The notes below the pieces were generated by a model. It worked only from the letters and a program-made list of their open reading frames with translations. It did not search any database and was not told where the DNA came from. Below are positions 16,786-26,308 of a DNA stretch of 64,000 bases, in pieces. The DNA comes from Candidatus Helicobacter avicola (GTDB lineage: Bacteria; Campylobacterota; Campylobacteria; Campylobacterales; Helicobacteraceae), in the NCBI GenBank assembly GCA_019112865.1, contig DXIN01000038.1, positions 46,298-110,297 of the forward strand, written 5' to 3'. The translations under genes and the position numbers were made by a program. Position 1 is the first letter of the stretch. Each line of letters starts with the position of its first letter.

Positions 16786-18033
16786 ATGTTGAGTGTCGAG
16801 CAGATTTTTGAAAAGCTTTGGCAAGCTTGTCGCTTCAAGCGAGAATCTCTCCATACCATCACTCAAGACATTTTTGCTGCACAGGGCTTCGTACTAGCAC
16901 GAGATGTCATTGCTACACGTCCGCTACCACCCTTTAGCAATTCTGCAATGGACGGCTATGCAGTGTGTTTGAGCGATGCTGGCAAGGAGGTGGAGATTGA
17001 TGGACGCACACTTGCAGGTGAGAGCAATGTAGATTTTACTCTCACACAGGGTTTTTGCCACAAGGTTATGACAGGTTCGCCTATCCCAAGAGGCACGCAA
17101 GCTGTGGTGCCTCTTGAGCAAGTTACACACGGAAGTGAAGGGAGGATTGTGCTTCCATCAGAGATAAGAGATTCGCAAAATATTCGCTTTGTGGGAGAGG
17201 AGATTGCGCTAGATTCTGTGATTTTGCCTAGAGGGACGAGGCTTGGGGCATTGGACTTGGGGCTTGTTGCATCTCAAGGACTCGCGCACGTAGAAGTGTA
17301 TCAAAAGCCTTCTATTGCGATTTTTTCTAGTGGTGATGAAGTCATAGAACCCGGTCAAAACGCACTAGAACACCAGATTTATAACACAAATGCTATCACA
17401 CTCACATCAATTTTGCATCGGTATCATCATAACCCTCATTATTGTGGTATTTTGCCAGATAATGCAGAGCTTTTGTCCAAAAAACTTCGCACAATTGGGG
17501 ATTATGATATTGTTGTTACCACAGGAGGTGCGAGTGTGGGCGATGCAGATTTGCTCAAATCTACACTACACAAGCTTGGAGCGCGATTTATCTTTGATGG
17601 AGTGAATCTCAAGCCGGGCAAACACCTTAGCATAGCACTTTTAGGTGAGAGTATCTTTATTATGTTGCCAGGAAATCCTCTCGCATCATTGTTGCATTTA
17701 TACACAATTATTTTGAGTTTTTTGGAGTTTTGCGCTGGGGCGCACAAATGCTATCTCAAAGCGCAGCTTGGGTGTGTAGATAGTGAAGTGGTGCTAAGAG
17801 AAGGTGTGCAAACTCTCTTGTTGGGGGAGTTTAGAGATGGAGCATTTCATATTTTTAATCGTGGGAAGTTTGGTTCAAGCGCGCTCATAAATGTTTGGAA
17901 AAATAATGCTCTTGCGCTTTTAGATGAAAATTATGGTAAGATTAATGTCGGTGAGCGGATACAATGTCTGCTCTTTGAAAATGAGTTTGAGGAAACTTGC
18001 CAATTTATCAATACAAAGGAGCGTAGTAGATGA
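16786..18033 (+). CDS. moeA: Molybdopterin molybdenumtransferase MoeA
   Basis: 415 residues from the second of two in-frame ATG codons, 6 bp after AAGGAG; earlier in-frame starts lack a ribosome site. Inserts molybdate into adenylated molybdopterin. Landmarks: PPFSNSAMDGYAV (about 45-57), VMTGSPIPRGTQAVV, SSGDEV, and TTGGASVGDADLL with VNLKPGKHL and LPGNPLASL in the catalytic MoaB/Mog-like domain. Stop overlaps the start of the stress-protein gene (ATGA). Confidence 0.95.
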   Translation: MLSVEQIFEKLWQACRFKRESLHTITQDIFAAQGFVLARDVIATRPLPPFSNSAMDGYAVCLSDAGKEVEIDGRTLAGESNVDFTLTQGFCHKVMTGSPIPRGTQAVVPLEQVTHGSEGRIVLPSEIRDSQNIRFVGEEIALDSVILPRGTRLGALDLGLVASQGLAHVEVYQKPSIAIFSSGDEVIEPGQNALEHQIYNTNAITLTSILHRYHHNPHYCGILPDNAELLSKKLRTIGDYDIVVTTGGASVGDADLLKSTLHKLGARFIFDGVNLKPGKHLSIALLGESIFIMLPGNPLASLLHLYTIILSFLEFCAGAHKCYLKAQLGCVDSEVVLREGVQTLLLGEFRDGAFHIFNRGKFGSSALINVWKNNALALLDENYGKINVGERIQCLLFENEFEETCQFINTKERSR

Positions 18034-18446
18034 CGAAGTTATTGTTTGGTGTGAGTGATACACAAGAATGTCGAAGGGCAATAGATACGATAGTGAAGCT
18101 TTTTGGAGAGCGTGAAGATGTGGAGCTAACGCTTTTGCATGTGAGCCAAGACATTGTGGTGTATGCACAAAGTGGTGTGGTTAATTATGAAACTATCGAA
18201 AACATTGAACATGAGAAGTCTAATGAGATTCTTAATGAATTTGAGGAGACATTCAATAAAAGCGGCTTAGTGTGCAAAAAGATCTTACGCACGGGTAACC
18301 CTATTGATATTATGCTTGAGATTGCCAATGATTACGATTTGCTTGTTATCGGTGCGAGTGAGTCTTCGTTGCTGTATAGAATCTTTAGCTCACACCAAAA
18401 TAGTTTTGTCAATTCCTCTCCAATCCCTGTGCTTGTGGCAAAATGA
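18030..18446 (+). CDS. Universal stress protein (UspA family)
   Basis: 138 residues, alpha/beta nucleotide-binding fold. Starts MTKLLFGVSDTQE; the C-terminal part VIGASESSLLYRIFSSHQNSF corresponds to the GxxGxxxxxxGS-type ATP loop but lacks most of its glycines, so ATP binding is uncertain. Ends PIPVLVAK as is usual. Translationally coupled to moeA through ATGA, with AAGGAG before the start. Role in stress survival is generic; no target is known. Confidence 0.85.
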   Translation: MTKLLFGVSDTQECRRAIDTIVKLFGEREDVELTLLHVSQDIVVYAQSGVVNYETIENIEHEKSNEILNEFEETFNKSGLVCKKILRTGNPIDIMLEIANDYDLLVIGASESSLLYRIFSSHQNSFVNSSPIPVLVAK

Positions 18447-18450
18447 TAAC

Positions 18451-18556
18451 TTGATAGGAAGCCTATCGTCCCTCCGCTTCGTGTCTATACATTGTTAGAA
18501 TCTAAGGCTTTGGATTGCTTAGATTCTGTAATGTCGCTGGTTGCTTTAGATTTAAT
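18451..18556 (-). repeat. Dispersed repeat, copy A (directly at the 3' end of the MFS gene)
   Basis: Read on the minus strand it aligns over about 105 bp with copy B (21168-21277): AATCTAAAGCAACCAGCGA, then CATTACAGAATCTAAG, a TTAGATTCTA segment, a GAAGCGGAGGG block and TAGGCTTC...CTATCAA. It begins at the stop codon of the MFS gene in that gene's direction and fills the whole gap to the stress-protein gene. See findings. Confidence 0.85.
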
Positions 18557-19733
18557 TGCGTTGCGCAATCAGGAGTGCAATCAGTCCGGGCGCGGCAAAA
18601 AGCGCGGCAAAGAGTGGATTGTAGCTAATCCCAAGCATGGGTGCTACCACCACAAGCCCACCGATTTGATTAGCCAGTGCAATCCCGACATTAAACGCCG
18701 CCTCATTCACGCTAATAGAGCTATCCATAAAGTTTGGGGTGTGTTTTTTGGCGATATTCATCGCATTCATCTTGAGTGCTGGGATACTTGCAAACGCCAC
18801 AAACCCCATGCAACAGAGATTGACAATCACGAGCCAATTCCAATGATAGCTCACGCTCACAAGCGCATAGATGAGAATCTGCGCGGATATGATGAGTTTG
18901 AGTGAGAGGATACTGCCATGAGAATCTGCGAGCTTCCCGCCAAAGAGATTGCCAAGTATCGCACACCCTCCATATGCTAGGAGGATAAAACCCATAGCTT
19001 GCGGAGAAAAACCCATAGTCTTGACAAGCAGCTCTCCGAGATAAGTATATAGCACAAACGCCCCACCACAAGTGCATACCGTGATAAGATAGGCTTTGAG
19101 TAATGGCGGGACTTTGAGGGCTTTTAGCACATAGATAAAGCGGATTTGCTGCCCCTTGAGGTCATTTGGCATAAAAACAAGTGCGCTACAAAAGGCAACA
19201 CTCGTGAAAACAAAAATCAGCAAAAAAATCGCCTTGAATCCATATGCCTCGCCGATAAATGTCCCCAGCGGCACACCGCTCACAAGTGCTATGGTAAGCC
19301 CTGAAACCATAAGTGCGAGATTGTGGGATTCCCTGCCTTTGGGCGAAACCTGCAGGGCAGTAAGCGTGGCGATGACAAAAAACACCCCGTGCTGCGTCCC
19401 CGCGACAAAGCGCGCTAGCACGCTAAGGGTAAAATCATCGCTCACATACAGCACGAAATTCGCTGCACCAAACACTCCGAGGTTGAGCAAGAGCTGAATC
19501 TTACGATTAAACGCACTTAAGGGGATTGTAACAATCGGCGCACCTAGCACCACACCTAGTGCGTATGCAGTCGTGAGATACCCAGCTTTGTGCGCATCAA
19601 TCCCAAAAAACTCCTGCACATCAAGTAGCACTCCAGCAATGACAAATTCCGTAACCCCCATACAAAACGAGCTTAATGCGAGGATTAAAATTACTTTTTG
19701 AGAGAGAGAAAACTGCACAAATTTCCACCTCAT
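18552..19733 (-). CDS. MFS transporter, drug or sugar efflux type (DHA1 family)
   Basis: 393 residues, about 12 transmembrane helices. Starts near SQKVILILALSSFCMGVTEFVIAG and has the motif A-like GGKLADSHG in the central loop and FVAGTQHGVFFV in the first half, like AraJ/YdhP-type exporters. Substrate unknown. Codon and base use is richer in G+C than the genes before moeA and after rpoZ, as for the adjacent divergent ilvA. A repeat element begins at its stop codon. Confidence 0.8.
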   Translation of the reverse strand: MRWKFVQFSLSQKVILILALSSFCMGVTEFVIAGVLLDVQEFFGIDAHKAGYLTTAYALGVVLGAPIVTIPLSAFNRKIQLLLNLGVFGAANFVLYVSDDFTLSVLARFVAGTQHGVFFVIATLTALQVSPKGRESHNLALMVSGLTIALVSGVPLGTFIGEAYGFKAIFLLIFVFTSVAFCSALVFMPNDLKGQQIRFIYVLKALKVPPLLKAYLITVCTCGGAFVLYTYLGELLVKTMGFSPQAMGFILLAYGGCAILGNLFGGKLADSHGSILSLKLIISAQILIYALVSVSYHWNWLVIVNLCCMGFVAFASIPALKMNAMNIAKKHTPNFMDSSISVNEAAFNVGIALANQIGGLVVVAPMLGISYNPLFAALFAAPGLIALLIAQRN

Positions 19734-19827
19734 AGTAAGCCCCCCAACACAGAAAATAAACGCGGATTATAAGACAAAAAGCTAGTTAGAAAGCTTAAGA
19801 TTTAAGATTTTGCCAAGCTAAACGCGT

Positions 19828-19833
19828 TACAAT
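19828..19833 (+). promoter_or_regulatory. Putative -10 box for ilvA
   Basis: TACAAT 36 bp upstream of the ATG at 19870, in the 136 bp divergent spacer behind the MFS gene. No clear -35 box. Confidence 0.35.
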
Positions 19834-19869
19834 AAGCCCCATAATCTCACAGAATCTAGCGAGGTAGTT

Positions 19870-21105
19870 ATGCAACTCATCGACATCTCTCACATACAAG
19901 ACGCTAGGGCGCGTCTGCAAGGCGTGATAGCCCACCACCCGCTTGCCTTTGCACCGCGTATTAGCAAAGCAGCCAATGCACAAGTATTTTTGAAAAAAGA
20001 AAATCTCCAACTTACCGGGGCGTTTAAAATCCGCGGTGCGTATAACAAGCTCGCCACGCTCAAAGAGCAAGATGAGAGAGATGGCACCAATCTCCTAGCC
20101 CAAGGCGTGATATGCGCAAGTGCGGGTAATCACGCGCAAGGTGTGGCATATAGCGCGCAGTGTTTTAAAACCAAAGCTGTGATTGTGATGCCAGAAAACA
20201 CGCCATTGCTCAAAGTCAGTGGCACTAAGGCAATGGGCGCAGAAGTCGTGCTTGTGGGCAATAACTATGATGAATCTTACGCCCACGCGCTCAAACTTGC
20301 CAAAGAGCGCAATCTCACTTTTATCCACCCCTTTGCCGACTCCGAGGTAATGGCAGGACAAGGCTCTATCGCGCTAGAGATGATAGAGGAGCAAGAGCTT
20401 GATGTCGTAGTCGTGCCAGCAGGCGGTGGAGGGCTCATTAGCGGGATAGCAAGCGCGTATAAGGCACTAAGCCCCAAGACAAAAATCGTGGGTGTGAATG
20501 CCAAAGGAGCGGACGCGCTGATGCAGAGCTTCCACGCAAGAGAGATTCTAAACTCTCAATCTGTGCGCACCATAGCCGATGGAATCGCTGTGCGTGATGT
20601 GAATGAGGGGGTGTTTGAGTGCATATTGCAAGGCGTTGATGATATGGTGGAGGTTGATGAGGAGGAGATAGCAAGCGCGATTTTGTTTTTATTAGAATCC
20701 CAAAAACTCGTGGTGGAGGGTGCGGGTGCGGTAAGTGTCGCAGCTCTCTTGCACCATAAGCTAAACCTAAACCCCGCGCTCAAAGTCGGCGCAATCCTAA
20801 GCGGCGGCAATATCGATGTAACGATGCTCAATATGATAATCGAGCGGGGATTGTTTAAATCCGATAGGAAAATGAAGCTAGAAGTCGTGCTTATCGATAA
20901 GCCCGGTAGCCTGCAGAATCTCACTAATATCCTCACCAAAGTAGGTGCAAATATCGTGCAGATAAACTACGACCGCACGCCCACAAGCCTAGAGTATGGT
21001 GATGTGCTTATCACAATGGCACTTGAGATAAAAGGCAAAGAGCACAAAGAATCGGTGCTAAAGAGCTTGCTAGAGTGTGGGTATAGGTTTAGCGAGGTGG
21101 TGTGA
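19870..21105 (+). CDS. ilvA: Threonine ammonia-lyase (threonine dehydratase)
   Basis: 411 residues, fold type II PLP enzyme converting threonine to 2-oxobutanoate, the entry to isoleucine synthesis. PLP lysine K53 in GAFKIRGAYNK; phosphate loop SAGNHAQG; tetraglycine PAGGGGLISG. One C-terminal ACT domain (KLEVVLIDKPGSLQNLTNIL) follows, the length and layout of the catabolic/short biosynthetic type. Relatively G+C-rich. Divergent from the MFS gene and flanked with it by inverted copies of the dispersed repeat. Confidence 0.92.
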   Translation: MQLIDISHIQDARARLQGVIAHHPLAFAPRISKAANAQVFLKKENLQLTGAFKIRGAYNKLATLKEQDERDGTNLLAQGVICASAGNHAQGVAYSAQCFKTKAVIVMPENTPLLKVSGTKAMGAEVVLVGNNYDESYAHALKLAKERNLTFIHPFADSEVMAGQGSIALEMIEEQELDVVVVPAGGGGLISGIASAYKALSPKTKIVGVNAKGADALMQSFHAREILNSQSVRTIADGIAVRDVNEGVFECILQGVDDMVEVDEEEIASAILFLLESQKLVVEGAGAVSVAALLHHKLNLNPALKVGAILSGGNIDVTMLNMIIERGLFKSDRKMKLEVVLIDKPGSLQNLTNILTKVGANIVQINYDRTPTSLEYGDVLITMALEIKGKEHKESVLKSLLECGYRFSEVV

Positions 21106-21167
21106 GGAGCAAACCCTCGCTTATTTACGCGCTCATTGTATTGTCCCAATCTAAGCTTTGGGTTGCT

Positions 21168-21277
21168 TAGAATCTAAAACCACTAGCGATATTTATAGAA
21201 TCTAAAAAATCTTTAGATTCTATAAAAGGCAGTGTATGTTCGCGTAAGCGGAGGGGTGAGAGGCTTCTGCCTATCAA
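21168..21277 (+). repeat. Dispersed repeat, copy B
   Basis: Lies 62 bp after the ilvA stop, in ilvA orientation. Bases 21170-21253 recur at 21318-21401 with one mismatch. Inside is a perfect 15 bp stem (21192-21206 with 21212-21226, loop AAATC) made of TTTATAGAATCTAAA and its complement. The tail (AAGCGGAGGGG, AGGCTTC, CTATCAAA) matches copy A. A further small hairpin CAAGAGC-GAA-GCTCTTG is at 21288-21304. The 419 bp gap 21106-21524 holds copies B and C and no gene. Confidence 0.9.
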
Positions 21278-21317
21278 ACCCGATATACAAGAGCGAAGCT
21301 CTTGCAGTGAAATTATG

Positions 21318-21401
21318 GAATCTAAAACCACTAGCGATATTTATAGAATCTAAAAAATCTTTAGATTCTATAAAAGGCAGTGTATGGTCGCGTAAGCGGA
21401 G
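21318..21401 (+). repeat. Dispersed repeat, copy C (tandem duplicate of copy B)
   Basis: 84 bp that match 21170-21253 except for one base (TATGG versus TATGT before TCGCG). It contains the same 15 bp perfect stem (21340-21354 with 21360-21374). It ends after GTAAGCGGAG and does not share the rest of the tail of copies A and B. It lies 123 bp before rpoZ. Confidence 0.9.
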
Positions 21402-21524
21402 CACTGGGGAATTACTCTCCATAAGCAATAGTCTTTTCACCAAAGACAAATTATATGACAATAAAGAAACTCTTAGAATTTTTGTAGTAGAATCGCGCCC
21501 TAAGAACTTCATACAAGGAATGAT

Positions 21525-21752
21525 ATGATGAGAACTGAAGAGATTGTTGCTATGGCGTTAGAGAGGCTTGATAACGATCGTTATGTGCTTTCAAATCTAC
21601 TTTTTGCGCGGATTAAGGAGCTTGGGGCAGGAGCTACTCCGTTGGTTAATATGGAAGTCTCTAAACACAAGCTTGCCGATATAGCAATGCGCGAGATAGC
21701 AGAGGGCAAGATCACTTTTGATGGTGTTGAGCCACTTCCTACAAACGCATAG
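21525..21752 (+). CDS. rpoZ: RNA polymerase omega subunit
   Basis: 75 residues with two adjacent ATG codons at the start and AAGGA 5 bp upstream. The pattern ALERLDNDRYVLSNLLFARI followed by VNMEVSKHKLADIAMREIAEGKI is that of the short Epsilonproteobacterial omega. It aids assembly of RNA polymerase around beta-prime and often contributes to ppGpp response. It is followed by spoT, the order recalled for H. pylori, which supports the assignment. Confidence 0.9.
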   Translation: MMRTEEIVAMALERLDNDRYVLSNLLFARIKELGAGATPLVNMEVSKHKLADIAMREIAEGKITFDGVEPLPTNA

Positions 21753-21793
21753 ATTCTTGTGCAGATTCTATAAATTTCAAGAAGGTGGGGATT

Positions 21794-23941
21794 GTGAGTT
21801 TTTTTTCTCGTATAGGGGCTATTGACAATATAGAATCTGCGACAAAAACTCTGCAAGAGCTTACAGCTATCACTCCAAATATTCAAAAAGCCATTAGTTG
21901 TGCCACCCACTATCACCATGGACAATTTAGAAAAAGTGGTATCCCCTATATCATTCACCCTATGTGTGTTGCGTGTATTGTGGCGTTTTATGGGGGTGAT
22001 GAGACGATGATATGTGCGGCGTTGCTCCATGATGCGGTGGAGGATACGCAATGCAGTCTTGAGTATGTGCAAGCAGAGTTTGGCTGGGACGTAGCACATT
22101 TGGTCGATGCGCTCACAAAAATTGTGGAGATTCGAAAAGAGGAATTTGGCGGAAGTTATAATAAAAAACTCGTTGCCTCGGCACTTTCATTCCGAAAAAT
22201 GCTCCTAATCTCTATCCAAGACATTCGTGCATTTGTGATAAAAATTTGCGATAGAATGCACAATATGCTCACCCTTGATGCCTTGCCACATCACAAGCAA
22301 GTGCGTATCGCCGAAGAAACGCTTGTGGTGTATGCTCCTATCGCACATAGGCTGGGTATCGCCTCGCTCAAATCCGAGCTAGAAGATCGTTGTTTTTATT
22401 ATCTTTTTCCCAAAGAATACGAAAAAATCGACACTTATATCAAAACACACTATCAGGCTATCAATTTAAAACTTAGCTCTTTTACAGATTCTGTGCGCAC
22501 CTTATTGCAGCGCAATGGTTTTAATGATGGGGATTTTGAGATGGAATATCGTATCAAGCGGTATTATTCGATTTATCTCAAAATGCAACGCAAGGGCGTG
22601 GAGATTGATGAGATTTTGGATCTTCTTGCGATACGCATTATCGTCAATACCCCACTAGAATGCTACAAAATACTTGGTATCTTGCATCTCAATCTAAAAC
22701 CTGTGGTTTCGCGACTTAAAGATTATATTGCTATCCCCAAAGAAAATGGCTATCAGACGATTCACACCACTATATTTGATAAATCAAGTATCTTTGAGGT
22801 GCAAATCCGCACCTTTGATATGCACAAAACTGCGCAGTATGGGATTGCTGCACATTGGAAATACAAAAGTGGTGGGCGTGAGCCTAATCTTAATTGGGTG
22901 CATAATCTCCAACACCAAAATAGCTCAATTGAGGAGTTTTATGAACTTGTCAAAAACGACCTCTATCGTGAGGATATTGTGGTATTTTCACCGGCAGGAG
23001 ATACATATAGTTTGCCTGTGGGGGCATTAGTATTGGACTTTGCCTATGCGATTCATACAGATGTGGGTAATCGTGCGGTGGGTGCGTATGTCAATCATCA
23101 ACAAACCTCACTCTTGCAGCCGCTCAAAAATAGCGATATCGTGCGTATCGTGGTGGCAAATGATGATGAGGAAATAAAGCCGCGGTGTAGCTGGATAGAT
23201 GCACTCAAAACTTCAAAAGCAAAGAGTCAGCTTAAAATCCAATGCCAGGCACGTCTCAAAGAAATAGAAAAAAGAGCAGCAATTAATATCCTAGCTACGA
23301 TGTTTGAACGCACACCCAAAGCACTTGAGGAGTTTTTGCGTGAGCAGAATCTAGATTCTGAAATCTATAAAGTGATGCGTGATAGAAGTTTTTTTAAAAA
23401 TGTCAAGAATCATATCAGAGAGTTTTATCAAAAACGCAAAATTTTCTTTGGACTCTTTAAAAGTAATCGTTTCAAGGTGCGTCAGATTAAGCTAGATAAT
23501 ATCGTGGCGTTTAGTAATTTTGCTATTAATGAGGCGATTTTTGATTATTGTTGCCACCCAAAATATGGTGATGGAATCTTAGCCATCAAAAATGGTGCAA
23601 AACTTTATATCCACCACAAGTTGTGCAATCGTATAGAATCCGAAATGAAAAATGGCGTAGATATGGTGTTTGTGCAATGGTTAGAAAATCAAAAGTATAA
23701 TTACAAGATTCTTGTGGCACTTGAGGACAAGAAAGGTGCGATTGCGAGGTTTCTCACGACTTTGGCAAAATACCAATGTCGTGTTGTGCGCGTGAATTAC
23801 GATAGAATGAATAATGAATTTGCAAGCTTGTGTGAGGTGTATATACAAAACGCCAATAACGATATTAAGCCACTCAAAAATGCCATAGAGCAGCAGTATA
23901 AGATTATCGAGTTTAGCGCACTCAAAGACGCGTATTCTTAA
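21794..23941 (+). CDS. spoT: Bifunctional (p)ppGpp synthetase/hydrolase
   Basis: About 715 residues; GTG at 21794 is preferred over GTG at 21785, which falls in the AAGG ribosome site. HD hydrolase domain with HDAVEDTQ and KICDRMHNM, synthetase domain with GYQTIHTTIF and the HKTAQYGIAAHWKYK segment, TGS domain (VFSPAGDTYSLPVGALVLDFAY) and a C-terminal ACT-like domain. It makes and degrades the alarmone in the stringent response. Likely the only RelA/SpoT enzyme, as in related species (recalled). Downstream of rpoZ in one probable operon with tyrS. Confidence 0.95.
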   Translation: MSFFSRIGAIDNIESATKTLQELTAITPNIQKAISCATHYHHGQFRKSGIPYIIHPMCVACIVAFYGGDETMICAALLHDAVEDTQCSLEYVQAEFGWDVAHLVDALTKIVEIRKEEFGGSYNKKLVASALSFRKMLLISIQDIRAFVIKICDRMHNMLTLDALPHHKQVRIAEETLVVYAPIAHRLGIASLKSELEDRCFYYLFPKEYEKIDTYIKTHYQAINLKLSSFTDSVRTLLQRNGFNDGDFEMEYRIKRYYSIYLKMQRKGVEIDEILDLLAIRIIVNTPLECYKILGILHLNLKPVVSRLKDYIAIPKENGYQTIHTTIFDKSSIFEVQIRTFDMHKTAQYGIAAHWKYKSGGREPNLNWVHNLQHQNSSIEEFYELVKNDLYREDIVVFSPAGDTYSLPVGALVLDFAYAIHTDVGNRAVGAYVNHQQTSLLQPLKNSDIVRIVVANDDEEIKPRCSWIDALKTSKAKSQLKIQCQARLKEIEKRAAINILATMFERTPKALEEFLREQNLDSEIYKVMRDRSFFKNVKNHIREFYQKRKIFFGLFKSNRFKVRQIKLDNIVAFSNFAINEAIFDYCCHPKYGDGILAIKNGAKLYIHHKLCNRIESEMKNGVDMVFVQWLENQKYNYKILVALEDKKGAIARFLTTLAKYQCRVVRVNYDRMNNEFASLCEVYIQNANNDIKPLKNAIEQQYKIIEFSALKDAYS

Positions 23942-23965
23942 GATTTTTACAAAGGGATAGGGATT

Positions 23966-25207
23966 ATGGAGAATTTTGAGCAACATTTGGATTCTGCGCA
24001 ACTAGAGAATCTTAGTCAAGCAATGCGTGAGATTGAGCGGGGGATTGTGGAATTTATCGGAGCAGAGTATATTCGGTCGCTTGTCGCGCGGTTTTTACTC
24101 ACGGGAGAGCGGTTTGTAGTCAAAGCAGGTTTCGATCCTACTGCGCCGGACTTGCATCTAGGGCATACTGTGCTTATCCAAAAGCTTGCTACATTCCAGC
24201 GATATGGCGGTGATGTGAAGTTTTTGATAGGGGATTTTACCGCGACTATCGGCGATCCAAGCGGCAAGAGTGAGACGCGCAAACCGCTAAGCAGGGAGCA
24301 GGTGGAGCAAAACGCCCTTACTTATAAAGAGCAGGTGTTTAAGATTCTTAACCCCGAGCATACACAGGTGTGCTTTAACTCCGAGTGGATTGGCAAGCTT
24401 GGTGTGGAAGGGATCATCGCACTTACTTCGAAATTCTCGGTAGCAAGAATGCTAGAGCGCGATGACTTTACCAAGCGATATAAAAACAATCAACCCATTT
24501 CGATGGTAGAGTTTATGTATCCACTATTGCAGGGCTATGATTCAGTGGCGTTAGAATGCGATATTGAGCTTGGGGGGAATGATCAGAAGTTCAATCTACT
24601 CGTAGGGCGAAGCCTGCAGCGCGCATATGGACTCAATAAAGAGCAGAGCGTGCTAACCGTGCCACTTTTAGAGGGATTAGATGGTGTGAATAAAATGAGT
24701 AAATCGCTGGGAAACTACATAGGCGTGACAGAATCTCCAAATACGATGTATGCTAAGATCTTAAGCATTTCCGACACGCTGATGTGGCGATATTATGAGC
24801 TGCTTTCTACTAAGAGCTTAAATGAGATTGCTAAGATCAAAGCACAAGTGGAGAGCGGGGCACTGCACCCAAAGGTGGCAAAGGAAGTCCTTGCCCTAGA
24901 GATTACTGCGCGCTATCATACTCAAGAGCTCGCACAGAGCGCAAAAGAGGAGTTTGATAATGTTTTTGGCAAAGATGAGATTCCAAGTGATATAGAGACC
25001 TTTAGCTTTGAATCTGGAGAATGGATTTGCAAAATCGCGTTAGAATGCGGACTATCACCATCTACCTCGCAAGCAAGGCGTGATATTAAGGCGGGTGCGC
25101 TGAAACTAAATAAGCAAAAAATAAGCGATGAAAACTTAAAATTAGGCGAAGGGGAATTTATCTTGCAGATTGGTAAAAGACGTTTTGCTAAAATACTCAT
25201 AAAATAA
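23966..25207 (+). CDS. tyrS: Tyrosyl-tRNA synthetase
   Basis: 413 residues, class I enzyme. HIGH-type motif HLGHT, KMSKS exact ([10 protein letters not shown]) and a C-terminal S4 RNA-binding domain ([16 protein letters not shown]). The sequence type, with [12 protein letters not shown] and [12 protein letters not shown], is the TyrZ-like group found in Epsilonproteobacteria. Its start is 24 bp after spoT. Confidence 0.96.
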   Translation: MENFEQHLDSAQLENLSQAMREIERGIVEFIGAEYIRSLVARFLLTGERFVVKAGFDPTAPDLHLGHTVLIQKLATFQRYGGDVKFLIGDFTATIGDPSGKSETRKPLSREQVEQNALTYKEQVFKILNPEHTQVCFNSEWIGKLGVEGIIALTSKFSVARMLERDDFTKRYKNNQPISMVEFMYPLLQGYDSVALECDIELGGNDQKFNLLVGRSLQRAYGLNKEQSVLTVPLLEGLDGVNKMSKSLGNYIGVTESPNTMYAKILSISDTLMWRYYELLSTKSLNEIAKIKAQVESGALHPKVAKEVLALEITARYHTQELAQSAKEEFDNVFGKDEIPSDIETFSFESGEWICKIALECGLSPSTSQARRDIKAGALKLNKQKISDENLKLGEGEFILQIGKRRFAKILIK

Positions 25208-25219
25208 CTAAGGACTACA

Positions 25220-26308
25220 ATGCAACTAAAACCTATCAAAATCGGAAAACATATCATCAAATACCCCATATTTCAAGGTGGTATGGGTGTAGGTATAAGC
25301 TGGGACAGGCTCGCAGGAAGTGTTTCAAAGGAGGGAGCATTAGGGATTGTGAGTGCTGTGGGGACTGGATACTACAAAAAAATGCATTTTGCACAAAAAC
25401 TTGTCAATCTTAAACCCTTTGAAGCGATTAATTTTTATTCCAAGCAAGCACTCCAAGAAATCATCAAAAACGCGCGAAAACTTTGTGGGAATAATCCTTT
25501 GGGTGTCAATATCCTCTATGCAATTAATGAATATGGGCGTGTGGTGCGTGATGCGTGTGAGGCTGGGGCAAATATCATCGTTACGGGTGCAGGATTGCCT
25601 ACAAATATGCCTGAATTTACCAAAAATTTTTCTGATGTAGCACTTGTGCCTATCGTTTCATCGGCTAAAGCTTTGCGTATTATTTGCAAACGTTGGAAAG
25701 ATAGGTATGCAAGGCTTCCTGATGCGGTAGTGGTCGAAGGACCTTTGAGCGGAGGGCATCAAGGCTTTAGTTATGAGGATTGTTTCAAACCCGAGTATCA
25801 GCTAGAATCTATCGTGCCAAAAGTCGTAGATGAGGCAAAAAAGTGGGGAGATATCCCTGTCATTGCTGCGGGTGGTGTATGGGATAGAAATGATATTGAT
25901 ACGATGCTAAGTCTTGGTGCGAGTGGCGTGCAGATGGGCACAAGATTTTTGGGATCATTGGAGTGTGATGCGGAGGCTTACCGGGAGATTATGCCAAAGA
26001 TTACCAAAGAGGACATTGTGCTTGTCAAATCGCCAGTGGGTTATCCAGCTAGAGCTATCAAGATGGGTGTTTTGGAGCGAATAGAAGAAGGCAATGCTCC
26101 CAAAATCCGATGTGTGAGTAATTGTGTCTCACCATGTCATAGGGGTCAAGAAGCGAAAAAAGTGGGATATTGCATTGCAGATTCGCTAGGAGCAGGGCAT
26201 TTGGGCGATCGTGTCAATGGCTTATATTTCACTGGTGCCAATGGGTATAGGATTGAGAAGATTCAAAGTGTGCGAGAAATCATCACAGAGCTTGTTAGTG
26301 ATGTGTGA
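25220..26308 (+). CDS. Nitronate monooxygenase / 2-nitropropane dioxygenase family flavoprotein
   Basis: 362 residues, FMN TIM-barrel. Landmarks: YPIFQGGMGVGIS near the N-terminus, VVEGPLSGGHQGF with the catalytic-type His, VIAAGGVWDRNDIDTMLSLGA (quoted in part) and MGTRFLGSLE. Annotated members oxidise nitronates; close relatives include FabK-type enoyl reductases, and the physiological substrate in Helicobacter is not established. The 3' region has a CVSNCVSPC cysteine cluster. Stop overlaps the amiA ATG by one base. Confidence 0.85.
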   Translation: MQLKPIKIGKHIIKYPIFQGGMGVGISWDRLAGSVSKEGALGIVSAVGTGYYKKMHFAQKLVNLKPFEAINFYSKQALQEIIKNARKLCGNNPLGVNILYAINEYGRVVRDACEAGANIIVTGAGLPTNMPEFTKNFSDVALVPIVSSAKALRIICKRWKDRYARLPDAVVVEGPLSGGHQGFSYEDCFKPEYQLESIVPKVVDEAKKWGDIPVIAAGGVWDRNDIDTMLSLGASGVQMGTRFLGSLECDAEAYREIMPKITKEDIVLVKSPVGYPARAIKMGVLERIEEGNAPKIRCVSNCVSPCHRGQEAKKVGYCIADSLGAGHLGDRVNGLYFTGANGYRIEKIQSVREIITELVSDV

